From contig NC_090610.1 in NCBI RefSeq assembly GCF_004359215.1, positions 6,562,693 through 6,626,692 on the forward strand: a DNA stretch of 64,000 bases, written 5' to 3'. Below, one piece after another: positions 40,565 to 51,491 of the stretch; position 1 is the stretch's first letter, and each line of letters starts with the position of its first letter. The DNA is from Bremia lactucae. Its lineage: Eukaryota; Oomycota; Peronosporomycetes; Peronosporales; Peronosporaceae. A program made the position numbers and the translations under genes. The notes under the pieces were generated by a model. It was not told where the DNA came from, searched no databases, and saw only the letters and a list, made by a program, of their open reading frames with translations.

Positions 40565-42610
40565 TGCAGGGCGCGCTCAATCGGGACGAACTAGGAGCTA
40601 CCGATATTTACAAAATTGATCATCCCTTTCCGCAGAGTAAACCTTCTTCGTGGAATGTAAGCCAGGATGACTCATTTCGCCGCTGATGCACTTTCGCGCA
40701 GTCTGATTTTAAGCCGGCTGCAACATTTTATAGTAAGGATAGGCCCATTGTTGCAACACTTAATTCGAGTGTTTCGTCGTCATCATCACTTGAGAACGTC
40801 AGAAGAGCCTATAAAGAGGACAAGGCTCTTAAAATTGTGATAGATCAACTCACATATCCACCACACTAATTATTAGCAGGTTTGTCGACATTGTATCGAT
40901 CTTCATCAGATCTATTCGCAACACGTAATAGTTTACTGTATTATACAGCCATTGCTGGCGACACACCTCGTTTCAGCATTCTCACTCCCAATGATTTGCG
41001 ATTACGCATCTAGTATGATTCTCACGATGCACCAGTAAGCGGACATCATGGACGTGAGAAGACGTACATTACAGAAATTCGTGACTTCTACTGGCCTCGC
41101 CAGTGTGAGTTCGTGCTCAAGTACATGCGTGCTTGCAAAGTTTGCTAACGAGTAAACCCTAATCTTTCATCGCGTGCTATATTACAGCATTTGCCAGTTT
41201 CAATAAAGTGCTTGCAGCCCGTATCGAAGGATTTCATCTTCGGTTTCCCAAAGACGCTTACAAAATAATGTAATTCTTGTGTTCGTGGAACGATCCAGCA
41301 ATATGTTTATCTTGTGGTAGTCGCGGAGTCGACCACAGCCGCGTGTGTTTATAGACACATTTTTGACTCCATGGGCTACCTCGTGAACTGGCTTCGAGTC
41401 GAGATACCCGGTTCACGGCAATTTTTTGGCAATTCGTGATTCTTTCACTTAAGAACATCTAAGGATGCCTACTTCAGATCATTCTGAATCAGATGGTCGG
41501 AGACAGAACGTGCAAATCTTTACCGTGAAGAAATTATTGGAAGATACGTTCACTCGTTACAAGTTGGAGTCAGTTCTTGCCGGTGGCATATTTTTATCAA
41601 CGATTCGGTGCATGCATAAAAAAAGAATACACCGTTCTTCGTAAATGGCTCACGTCATCCACGCATATCCAATTTATTAGAGTATAATTTTAGTTCAAAG
41701 AGGAAAGACTCGCGCGAGCAAAGTCCGACTCTTGCTCATCACATATTGACTCACCAGTCGATGTGAATGATACCGATTGTTGATCTAGTTAACACCGAAG
41801 ACGACAGACTCAGGAATCGTGATAAGACGATAGTGAACTCTGATGATGGAAGCAATTCTTAAGCATTCTGCACCACTAGAGACAGTTTTAGTGAGAGAAA
41901 TAATGCTCCCACTGACGAAAAGGTTTATATCTCCGCAGTCCCCACTGGGCGTACTGAAAACAAATAAAATGAGTCAGGAGGTAATTTTTGCTGGCTTGAG
42001 AAGCATTTGTCCGCTTCGCACAAGCATTTCATCGCTGATGTGGTGGACTGACTTAATGAAACGCTGACCATTATGAATGAGCAAACATTCTTTTATTAAA
42101 TTAATGAATTGGTTCTTATACCTACGGTAATTCTACCTGAACATGATGTGACGAATGTGGGCAGTATTTAATAATTGTCAACTAAATCGGCCTGTTCGTG
42201 TACTACACCAACAAGGCAAGTCAACACGATCGAGCTGCCTCGTGGGATGCACACGCATCCGACGTTTTCGCGCGTTCGACGAGTACAGGGCTTCTTTAGA
42301 GATAAATAACACCGAAACGTTCCAAAACATCCGCTATGGTTCCAGCTCAGACGTTTCAATTCATTCCTCAAAGATAAATGTCGTGACGAGCCGCAATCGC
42401 TAGAGGGTGCGACTGTGATCATGTTGACAATCATTCAGCCCGACGAGTACGTCAAACCCAGTTTATCACCCCCTCCTCATTCACTAATGGACTTGAATGG
42501 TGAGAAGCATATCCTCGTGAAGGGATTTCTATACCATCGCGAGATGAGGGGGGGGGGCGAACGAGTTATCTTGTTCGGTGGCCGGTATGTACCCTCGAAT
42601 ATTAGTTAGG
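40565..42610 (+). pseudogene. Old family-C-related RNase H tail, integrase and chromodomain
   Basis: ADALSRSDFKPAATF, NDLRLRI, HDAPVSGHHGREKTYITEIR, DFYWPRQCEFVLKYMRACKV C (HHCC module, 40940-41150), KDFIFGFPKTLTK (first Asp, about 41230), the SDHSESDGRRQNVQIF-like block at about 41470 replacing TSDHPETDGQTERVNR, and near 42495-42560 NGEKHILVKGFLYHREMRGGG, a chromodomain start. It follows family C in order but is much more diverged and stop-ridden, probably a sister lineage. Confidence 0.6.
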
Positions 42611-43011
42611 ACCCTCGCTCCCAACTGCCGATAGATGATCTGGGAATCCGTCGAGCAATATGACAAGACTCGTCATTTGATCAACAAGAACCATAGAAAA
42701 AAGAGCGCTTTGCGCGATCGTGAAGGGATTGCAAAGCATTAACCTCTTCATGCATCTTATCAGGAGGCACGTTTCCCAAGGTGAATTCTATAGGGACGTA
42801 GCAGACACCTGAGCGTCTGCTGTTGTCGTCTCAGCAGCTGCTGCACTATGCTTACAGGAGCGCGCCGCATAGACCTATAACTATGCGATGAAATGGTTGC
42901 AAATGCGCTTGTAAACCGACGTATGCTCCCGTCGTGGAGATAAATAGTGCTTTCTGTCAGTTATATCAGTCACTATAGTAACTGATGGGTAAGGGTGCGT
43001 GATGTAATGGG
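42611..43011 (+). mobile_element. 3' internal end before a family-F LTR
   Basis: No ORF. The last 70 bases (gtcagttatatcagtcac ... gggtaagggtgcgtga) resemble the sequence before the F LTR at 11268. The preceding gcagcagctgctgc stretch corresponds to the Ala-rich frame at 10973. Confidence 0.4.
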
Positions 43012-43334
43012 ACGTCCCGATTACATAAATCATATTAACTCTAAGAGGAATAATAGCAGAGAAAAGGAATAATTATCTTGTATTCTTACTATTGCCAGTA
43101 TTACCGTGTACGGTAATACTGTGATTGCAATGCGACAGTCTTAACCAACCTCGCCAATCGCTGCTCGACGCGAAAATGGGCCGGAGCAATGAGTTGCAAT
43201 ACATGCTTAGATTAATACGTTAAGCCAGTCAGCGAAGATAGCATTATGTGGGAGCTTAATTGTATAAATACATTTTTGATTTTTCCTCTACTAATATTGA
43301 CTTTAGTTGCTTTGAATTCGTAGCAACTTAATAC
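43012..43334 (+). repeat. Family-F LTR, cut by family A
   Basis: TGTAATGGGACGTCCCGATTACATAA start, aagaggaa and attaccgtg blocks shared with 11268-11600. Interrupted at 43335 by the family-A LTR. Confidence 0.5.
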
Positions 43335-43867
43335 TGTAACAAGCTAAAGTTGCCAAAATGTTACACAGTCCCCATTAAGTTCACTTGGTATACTTAAGGG
43401 AATGGTTAACCACTGAATTAAAGTAATTAGACCCAGCACTCCAGTGTCGTGCATATTTGTGACCAACCCTTGTGTATGTGATGCACATGGGTGCATTCAC
43501 ATTAGGAGGGATGACGCCTAGCGTCATCCGTTACGCGAGGTATCTAAAAAGATACGCTCGCAATACATAAAAGTGTTATCTATAGAAATGACACTTTGAT
43601 TGGTAAAAATGGGTTTTTATTTTTAATGCAATAGAATATAAATTAAGTCTGAAAATTACCTTCTACTAAGTAAGTGCGTACGAGGAGCCGAATTACCGCT
43701 CCCGTAACGATACTTTACTAGAGTACTTAGTCCGTTGGGTGAGGTTGCTAACGCGCCCACCACAACTACCTCACTGCACGCAGTAGAAGCAGGTTGAACC
43801 GCTTCCTCGCTGTGCTAGGGTGTGTGCCTAAGTAGAGCGTGGCCGCTTTAAGACGTGCCCGCCTGCT
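43335..43867 (+). repeat. Family-A 5' LTR
   Basis: TGTAACAAGC...GCCCGCCTGCT, 533 bp. Serial hairpins include GGATGACGC-CTA-GCGTCATCC at 43509-43529 (9 bp, no mismatch), CATGGGTGCATTCAC/ GTGATGCACATG around 43480-43500, and GTATCT/AGATAC near 43540. Confidence 0.9.
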
Positions 43868-43929
43868 TTTGGTAGCACTTGAAATCCTTCCCACGACCCG
43901 CATCTCTGCGTGTGTACGTGATGATACGC

Positions 43930-45012
43930 CTCAAGATTGATTGGGCTCATTTCCCCCACCTCTCCGAACATCATCGGGAGCTGGCACGGCTTATGGTGCA
44001 GGGACTTGGTGAACAAGCCCTGGTCAGGGTCCTGGGTAGTCCTCCTGAGTAACATGTTGCTCAGTTGGAGCAGTTTGAAGTTTGAGGCATTCGTGCTCGG
44101 ACAGCGGAGGGCCGCGTTCGAGGCACAAGGCCATGCTGCGGCGAAGTCCGTCACTCAGACTCAGAATGAGCTGAGGTATGAGCAGGCTCGAAGCGAGGCT
44201 CTCTACAGGACTGTTGAGATCTCTCCGCCCGGCCTCACCAGCCGAGGCCCATTCGGATGGGCCCGCCCAAGTTCGATGGAACTGCGGCGCACACGATTGT
44301 CCACTGGCTTCTAGCCGTAGAGCAATGCGGTGTCCCCCAGCTCATCGAGGACGACAGCCGGATGGTGTCGTACGCCATGTCGCATCTGCGCGGTAAGGCC
44401 TCAGTGTGGGCTAACTCGGCGCTTACGGCGGACAGAAAGGCGTTCCCTACATGAACGATCTTTAAAGAAAAGATTCGCGCCATGTACCAGCCGCCGAACA
44501 ACGAAGTGTTGCTTCAGGCGCGCTTCTTTGGAGCACGACAGACGAAGCGATCTCTGCAAGAGTATGTGCAAGAGATGCGCTCGCTGTCGGCGTCCATAAC
44601 CGTAGGTCCGATTCCGGAGCACATTAAGGTGCCCACGTTTATGAACGGACTACGGCATGGCCCATCGCGACAGGCCCTTTTCAGAAAGGTGCCGTCGACG
44701 ATGGAAGAGGCAATCCAAATTGCCTTAGTTGAGGAGCAATCCTACAACAGTGCCTCGGCGACAGCTTGGTATAAGCCGTCGGCCGAGAGGACAGATGCCA
44801 CTCCTATGGAGTTGGGCAATGCAGACGTGGTCTGTTTTAAATGCGGCAAGCGCGGCCATATGATGGCTCGCTGCTATGCCAGGGTCCCTGCTGGGGCAAA
44901 AATGCCCAGCAAGAGGACTCCCTTCCCAAAGGGCGATGGCAAGAACCAGCGTGCGAGACGCATGAGTTCTGCCTCGACCACTGAGGGGTCGGGAAATGCA
45001 GGAGCGCAGTAG
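43930..45012 (+). pseudogene. Family-A gag, C-terminal half intact
   Basis: After a broken N-terminal part, MGPPKFDGTAAHTIVHWLLA (44257) opens the capsid-like domain; a TGA at 44452-44454 and a frame change near 44460 follow. It is then open from 44482 to 45012: MYQPPNNEVLLQARFFGARQ ... TFMNGLRHGPSRQALFRKVP and a clean CCHC zinc knuckle CFKCGKRGHMMARC at about 44833-44874, ending in a basic Lys/Arg-rich tail. It would package the element RNA. The frame is cut by only about two events, fewer than in copy 1. Confidence 0.8.
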
Positions 45013-45158
45013 GGGCGGGATGCCCTACTGACGCGGACTCTGAAGCTACCCCTAAGTTCAGAGTTGTCGAACAAATGGGTAGCATAGTCCCTGAGGTCTC
45101 GAAATTTCGGACCTCAACCCTGCTGGTCTATAGCGCTCATGTAAGAGGCTATGACTAG

Positions 45159-45623
45159 GTGATGACCCTCCTAGTAGATTCGGGTGCTTCACAATTTTTT
45201 GTAAAACTCGCGGCTTTAAAAAAGAAACCGGCGATGCTTGAGTCGCTTTGCCAGGACAGCAAGCGAGAAGAGGCGACCGTTCGTTTAGCGCATGGCGCAC
45301 TCGTTAAGTCTGAGGGAGTTCAGGTAGAACACGCCTTCAGCTTTAGTGACTTCTCTTGTAAAGAGAAGTTTACAGTTCTAGGAATGAAGAGTCCGTATGA
45401 CCTCATCCTAGGCATGCCATGGTTGACAAAACACCAACCATGGATAGACTGGCGTACACGCAGAGTTGCGAACTCTACGCAGGACGCCGGAAAGGATATC
45501 TTCCTGCGAGAGGCATATATAATTGATGCCGTGTCGAGCACAGTTGGGGGTGCGTTGACGGGACGTCAAATATCACCAATTCCTACCCAGCTCGTGGAGT
45601 CTGGGGTAGTAAAAGGGCAATGA
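45159..45623 (+). pseudogene. Family-A aspartic protease
   Basis: Open for 154 codons: LLVDSGASQFFVKLAAL carries the DSGA catalytic motif, then EATVRLAHGALVKSEGVQVE, FTVLGMKSPYDLILGMPWLT with the (I/V)LG-x-PWL motif, and KHQPWIDW. No stop within the domain. The coding hairpins ACTTCTCTT-GTA-AAGAGAAGT (45349-45369) and CCATGGTTG / CAACCATGG (45417-45443) lie inside. The linker 45624-46000 is Ala/Lys-rich with stops. Because gag-pol is broken up- and downstream it is not expected to be expressed normally. Confidence 0.8.
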
Positions 45624-45999
45624 CAAGTAGTCATGTGTCCCATAGGCCTGCACAGAGCCAAAAGCCTGTGGAAGTAGACGGCGAGCTGACAGGAAGTCAA
45701 GCGTCGCATAAACCGGCACAGTGCCTAGAGCCTGGTGCGGTTGGAAAGGGTGCGTTAGCCAAAAGTGCAACGGCATCCGCTTCCCAGAAAAAGGTCGTCG
45801 TGGTTTGAAGAACGAGTACCCGACAGATTAGGACGATCAAAGCACGTCTAAACAAGTGACCTTTGGATCAGTCTCTAATAAAGAGGACGGGCCTTCGACC
45901 GAGGTATTCAGGCCGTCAAAGACGAAATTGCGGAGGCATCCTCTGTTAAGGTGCTCCAGCACGTCTTTAAATCTGCCGATGAGATAGTAAATCTCCCGG

Positions 46000-46970
46000 A
46001 GATCTCGTGCGATCTATCCTTTATCGAATTAAAGGAAGGAAATATCCACGAAATAATCACACCAGAGTGGTTGCTCACGTGATGTGTCAGCACCGTGCCT
46101 ACGCACCCCATTACTTTGACGATGTACTCGTTCGTATTGGGCCGAGGACGGGCCAAGCGAAATGGATTCGCACAAGCGTCATTAAGACGCTGTATTGCAG
46201 ACTCTGGAGGACGCTATACTGTACGTCAACTTGCAAAAGTGCGTTATAGGGGTCCCGATATACCTGTGCTGGGCTGCACCGTAGGTACACATGGTGTACG
46301 AGCAGACCCGGACAAGGTAACATCGGTAAAGGAATGGCCAGTCCCACGACACGTGAACGATTTGGGCCAATTCTTAGGGCTGTCTAATTTCTTGCATAAG
46401 TACAGCAAGAATTATGCAGATCGTTCTAAGCCCTTCTCCGACCTCCTTAAAAAGATGCAGAATGAGTTTGGTCAAGGAACGAGAATATGCGTTCACATCA
46501 GTGAAGCAATCTCTTGTAGAGGCATCGGTCTTGGCATTGCCAGACGCGGATGAGCCCTTTAGCGTCGTCTGAGATGCAAGCAATTTTGCATTTGGCAGCG
46601 CGCTCATGCAGAAGGATGACGACAGCATTGACCGTGTCATCTCTTATCAGTCCCGGTTTTTAAAAGCCGCGGAACTGAATTACCCCGTGCATGACAAAGA
46701 GCTACTTTCAATAAAGTATGCTCTTGTCAAGTTTCGAATGCGCCTATTGAGCACCGAACCATTTGTGGTTTATAGGGATTACGCAGTATTGCGGACCGCA
46801 ATAAAGTTACGCACCTCTCGCCTAGAATGGCAAGATGGCTCACATTCTTCTTTAAATTTTATTTTAAATTGAAATGTGCCAAGTAAGTCGAATGTCTTGG
46901 CTAACGCGTTATCGCGCAGACCAGGATTCGGGGCAAGACACCAGGCAAGTGTGTCTCGTGCTAGAGCACA
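46000..46970 (+). pseudogene. Family-A RT end and RNase H
   Basis: HYFDDVLVRI at about 46110-46140 keeps the RT YFDD. VLGCTVGTHGVRADPDKVTS, LGQFLGLSNFLHKYSKNYAD (to 46440) is the thumb/connection. RNase H: a disrupted DASNFAFGSALMQKDDDS (46577-46625), then AELNYPVHDKELLSIKYALV (46670-46730). A frame break near 46500 and a TGA where the catalytic-motif Cys/Arg is expected (46569-46571). The front of RT is deleted. Confidence 0.75.
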
Positions 46971-47199
46971 ATTTCAGCCGTCAACGTTGGCAGCCATGAA
47001 GGCAGACCACTTGACGACCTCAATAGTCTCTGAAATAAAAGAAGCTGCAGTCAGGACGAACATTATCGCCTGCTGTTTGATCACTTTGGTGGAGGAAAGG
47101 TACCCTTCCGACACACCTGAAACCTAAGCTTAATCGCTTTAGCTAATATAGATAAGTGGCCAACTATATTCGCTCTTGCGAACAGTGTTAGCGCATTAA

Positions 47200-48388
47200 G
47201 CCGGTACCGTCCAGCAGTGCGCCACTGAAGCCGCTACCGATTCCATCCAACTGTTGGAAGTCAGAAAATCTGGACTTCATGTTTGGCATGCCGCCCGATC
47301 ATAAAAATCGGACGGGGCTCGTCGTCTTTGTAGACATATTTAGCAAAATGGGGCATTCAGCACCATGTAAAATATCGATCACAGGCAAGGAGGCAGCTCT
47401 CTTGTTCCTGGATCATGTATACCGACTACACGGGATGCCCTTGTCCATAGTTTTGACAGAGATTCACGTTTTACGTCTGGTTTTTGGCGGCATGTGTTTG
47501 AGCTGCTAGTTAGCAAGCTCTACATGTCGACCGCAGATCATCCCCAGACCGATAACCAAACAGAATGTGCCAATCGGGTCGTGGCGGATGTCTTACACGA
47601 TAGCAAATTCCAAAGAATGGAGCAAGCAATTGCCCTTTGTGGAGTTCGCTATACAGTGTCCACGCCAGTACGGGTGAGACACCGTTTTATGTTAACGGAC
47701 TGCGCCATTCTCGGACGCCAGTCTCGTTTGTGCGCAGCCCGAGTCTTAGTGAGGGAGGGGCCCTCACTTTGCTCGGTGCGAAAGAGGGACATAGTTTCGT
47801 CAATATGACGATGACCCATGAGGGTATCATCTCAAAGACAGAAACTTGCCCTAGTGACCCTGCCAGTTTAGCAGTGGTCAATAAAACTACGCCTTATGAC
47901 CGACCTCTCGGCGGTTTCATAGGCGAGTTTGATGCTAAAAGCGTGAGCGAGGCTCAACGCTTTGTGGATGAGCGAGGCTCAACGCTTTGTGGATGAGCGA
48001 TTAGCCATCACACGTAAAGTCCGTGACGCAACGGCAAGCGCACAGGACAAGCAAAAAAAATATGCGAACCGAAATGGTCGCAAAAATAACGAACGCTTTT
48101 ACAGTGAATTAACAAGTACTATTTAGTACTGCTACCCTACCTGAAAATGCAATGTCTGTACTACCTGGAGGTGCTACGAAGTTGTTGCCGCGTTTCATTG
48201 GGCTTTTTACGGTGGTAGAAGAGGTTAAAAACCTAAATTATAGGCTCAGCCTTCCCCCGTATATGAAGACGCACTCCGTGTTTTACGTGGGTCGTCTGAA
48301 ACGGTATGTAGACCCAAATGAGGTCACATATCCCCATCCGTCTAAGGAGACCGATGGTGACGCCGACTGTGAGTCGAGCGTCGTTTAG
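47200..48388 (+). pseudogene. Family-A integrase core and GPY/F tail
   Basis: LDFMFGMPPDHKNRTGLVVF (first Asp expected in LDF; about 47270), VDIFSKMGHSAPCKISITGK, the second-Asp region mutated (SIVLTEIHVL against SIVSDRDPRF in the 56.8-kb copy), then STADHPQTDNQTECANRVVA. The region 47637-47996 reads TGETPFYVNGLRHSRTPVSF. A 25-bp tandem duplication at 47945-47994 shifts the frame. The tail LPRFIGLFTVVEEVKNLNYR and MKTHSVFYVGRLKRYV (48185-48310) is the GPY/F-type module. Confidence 0.75.
47945..47994 (+). repeat. Perfect 25-bp tandem duplication in integrase
   Basis: gagcgaggctcaacg followed by ctttgtggat occurs twice back to back (47945-47969 and 47970-47994). 25 is not a multiple of three, so it inactivates the frame. 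Perfect identity suggests it is young. Confidence 0.97.
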
Positions 48389-48919
48389 ATGAGGGGGACA
48401 GAGAAGGCGAAAAACTATCAGACCGACTCCTTCCACCTCGAACAGGACTCGGAGAGCGAGGGACATCACGCGAGTAACGCGGATCTCTCAGCTTTATCCT
48501 CTCAAAACGTTCCAAGCGAGTCTTCAGGTGTTCATAACCCTGACGATCCTTCACTCGGACATCATAAAGATCCGAGATCAGTCGCAAGACTTGGCCCTCG
48601 ATATCCACAATACGTCGTTCAGCAGCGCTTAATGCCTGCGACTGAACGGACGAAGGCAAGGCATCCGCGATTAGGTGGGCGAGATCGCCACTCCTACAGA
48701 GCGCCGCCTGCACTGATGTATGCGGGTGCAAATCAACGCTTCCTTGTTAGAAGGTTGCTTGCCCACCGCTCAATGAGGCAAATGTATCAGTTCCTCGTCA
48801 AATGGAAAGATTACCCGAAGAATTTTGAATCTTCAAAACCGATCGATGCCCCACGTATTGATGTGCCCAGCTTGGTGGCTTCCTATGAAAAGGAGTACCA
48901 GCTGAGGTCTCTTCGCTAG
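48389..48919 (+). pseudogene. Family-A linker and chromodomain
   Basis: Open for 176 codons. The first 110 are hydrophilic linker (SESEGHHASNADLSALSSQN...). The chromodomain occupies about the last 60: NQRFLVRRLLAHRSMRQMYQ then FLVKWKDYPKNFESSKPIDA. The aromatic cage position in FLVKWKDYP is kept; the usual WEP is replaced by SKP. The last 120 bp overlap the antisense ORF on the other strand. Confidence 0.75.
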
Positions 48920-49831
48920 TCTCAAATGGACTAGCAGAAGTAGCGTTGTGAAAATAAACAGAGGGTTCAGTACCGCCCATGATTTCTTTCACACGCAAAC
49001 GAGCGAAATTAATTCGTTGCGGCCGCCGCTGCATCGCATCGGAATGCGGATGAATGCGGCGCAGGAATTCCGCCTCGTATTGGTCGGGCGTTTCATTTGA
49101 ACGCAACATGACCGGGATCGGGAAAATTCGCCCAAGCGATTTCCCTAAGCTCTCCATGATTTAAAAATGCAATGATATTTATGAGCGTCTAGAAGAGCGC
49201 GCTATAGGAGCGACGCTCTTGGTCCAAAGGAGACCATTTAGATGGAGGGGGCATTAGTGATATGCCACCCGTCACATAGCCACGTTCTAAACGACTGGCT
49301 TGTGACACCGCCTGAGCACGTTCACGTGGCGGAGCTTTAGACTCAAAATCCTCTATGCCAGAACCATTATGGATAATGGTCTGAGCATAAGGCGTTGTGG
49401 TTTTACCCAACGGAGAAGCAGCTGCGCTTTATGGGCAGCGCTCTCATTAATGGTCGCTACGCTATACAGCGCATACGACGAGACAGCATTCCTAAATGTT
49501 GCTGTCTCCGTGTTGTGAGCCATGAGGGAAGTTTGGATGGGCAATAATGCGCCATCATCCCTCCTCATGAGCTCGTTGTCCGCATCAATAGTATGAGATG
49601 ACGGCAACGGTGTCGACTCATTGTAGTCGACAATGAGCGACGGTCAGAATCCTTACTGTTAACGTGGGATGGATCCTTTAGCCCCGTTAACGCGACAGCA
49701 GCAGTAGCTGTCGGCGTTTTGACTAAGGTATTCGACGCGGGCGGCGAATTGACGCGGCGCGTGCGATTAGTGCGAAGTTGAGTGGGCGTCTTCGCAGACG
49801 ACCCACCAACATTGCCCCTTTTAGGTGGCAT
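48798..49831 (-). pseudogene. Family-A antisense ORF, copy 2
   Basis: ATG 49831 (MPPKRGNVGGSSAKTPTQLR), about 140 bp inside the 3' LTR, reading towards pol; ends at 48798 inside the chromodomain region. Frames change near 49590, 49400 and 49180. Recognisable blocks in order: TRRVNSPPASNTLVKTPTAT, PIQTSLMAHNTETATFRNAV, KTTTPYAQTIIHNGSG, RERAQAVSQASRLERGYVTG, SLGRIFPIPVMLRSNETPDQ and RINFARLRVKEIMGG. About 345 codons in total. Basic N terminus, no known domain. The same blocks occur in copy 1, and the first ones on the plus strand at 56391-56700. Confidence 0.6.
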
Positions 49832-49973
49832 CTTTGGCGCCGTGTATGGAAACACAGGTCGCTAGAGTGATTTAGTGAACTAGCGGCGCGTAAAGCTGCT
49901 CGCACTTCCTCGCTCCTCTCTGACGAATTTAAAATGTAAATTCGTTTTTTTAGGAGAAGATGGTGTAATGGGC

Positions 49974-50332
49974 TAAAGTTGCCCAAATGTTACGCAGTCC
50001 CCGTTAAGTACACTTGGTGTACTTAAGGGGATGGTCAATTACTTAATTAAAGTAATTAGACCCACCTCCCGTGTCTTTCACATTTGTGATCAACCCGTGT
50101 GTATGTGATGCACATAGGTGCATTCACATTAGGATGGATGACGGCTAGAGTCATCCATTACGCGAGATATTCAGAAAGATACGATCGCAATACATAATAG
50201 TGTATGTGACGGGTGGCATATCTCTGTAGCCCCCTTTATCTACAGAGATGACATTTTTGATTGGCAAAATAGGTATTTGTATTTTATACGATTAAATATA
50301 AATAAGACTGAAAACTACTTCCAACTTAGTAA
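49974..50332 (+). repeat. Family-A 3' LTR, truncated
   Basis: TGTAATGGGC to 'cttccaacttagtaag', then an abrupt switch to family-C gag (actcctttcttagtg). It contains TTAAGTACAC-TTG-GTGTACTTAA at 50004-50026, extended by CC/GG beyond one mismatch. About 50 bp of extra sequence (gtgacgggtggcatatctctgtagcccc) is inserted near 50215. Confidence 0.85.
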
Positions 50333-51480
50333 GACTCCTTTCTTAGTGACATAAAAAGGAGTGCAGTCGAATGGATGAGTTCGACCGTAGGGAATAATGC
50401 CATCTTGGCCATGCTGTCCGGTTTGGACAGAGATGCCCTCCATTCAGCCATCGCCGATTTCACACAACATGAACTTGACGAGGCGGAGGAGAAGGTAGCC
50501 TTGCTTAATCAGCAAGGCTCTTAACAGGCAGAACTTTTGAGGTTACATTAGGTGCAGACCTCTGTACCTGGGAGGACGCACAAGCGTCGTCCCGAAACCT
50601 TATAGATAGACATCTATAAGTATAGTGGAGTCGAAGAAGACTCCCTCTTAAGATTGTTTGTCGAGTTGGACGATGCCATAAGAGCTCGTCATATCGTCGA
50701 CGAAGAAATGCAAGTCGCATTTGCTCAGTCAAATTTGGCAGGTCGTGCCAAAACTTGGGTATTAGGCCTTAAGTTGCACGACCCATATGTCTTTGGGTCG
50801 CTAGAGGCTTTTAAAGCCGCCTAGCGCTGAGTTCAGAGCTCGATCAGAGCTTCTGAAACTCAAGCAAGGCAAGCGTGATGTTCACGCTTATGCCCAGCAC
50901 ATACGACTCTTAGCAAGTTGTATCACAAATGACCCAGTCCATGAACACACGTTGATACGGTGTTCATGCAAGGTCTTACGGATGGTAAAGACCCGTCTGT
51001 TCCGCTTGGAACCGGATACGCTTGAAGAACAATATCCGCTGCGGAACAGGAGGACTCTAGCTTGAAACAGGCTCAAGCTAGTTCGGCATCGTATCGTGCT
51101 CCAAGACGACACGAGCTGGGAGGTTCAGAACGTTGGACCTTTCTTGAGTCGAAAGCGAGAGACCTCGCTATTCGAGCAGTAAGCGATTGCAGAAATGCAA
51201 TCGCTGTCAAAAGTTAGGTCCCTACGCTAATGAGTCTAGTGCCCCACGCCCAGTACTGAGAGGTACTAAACGTAATTATGGACTGAATCCCAGCCAGGGC
51301 AACGATCGCGGGTCTAACGCTATTGCGAAATCGCAACAGCGAGGCGGCCCGCCAACAAACGGTCAGGGTCCGCAAGGGGCGCAACACCCTACTGATCGAG
51401 CAATCTCAAGAGAATTTGATCTCTTGACGAAAGTTGCTCCAAATAAACAGTCATTATGTGTCTTTGCACCTGGCGATGAG
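50333..51480 (+). pseudogene. Family-C gag
   Basis: Colinear with 1845-2935: MLSGLDRDALHSAIADFTQH-like text, the coiled ELDEAEEKVALLNQQG segment, RAPRRHELGGSERW, and the nucleocapsid with LQKCNRCQKLGPYANESSAP at about 51187. In that knuckle the His is Pro and the last Cys is Ser, so zinc binding is lost. Perfect hairpin AGCGATTGCA-GAAA-TGCAATCGCT at 51182-51205 sits on the knuckle codons. Several frame breaks. Confidence 0.75.
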
Positions 51481-51491
51481 GTACCCTCACC

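Larger units (their letters stand above)
43335..50332 (+). mobile_element. Family-A chromovirus copy 2, most complete of its family
   Basis: 5' LTR 43335-43867, PBS-like TGGTAGCACTTGAA at 43870, gag 43930-45012, protease 45159-45623, RT end 46000-46480, RNase H 46485-46970, integrase 47200-47800, GPY/F tail 48152-48388, chromodomain 48700-48919, antisense ORF 49831-48798, 3' LTR 49974-50332 (truncated). The RT fingers and most of the palm are deleted between about 46070 and 46100. Family-C gag abuts the truncated 3' LTR. Confidence 0.88.
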
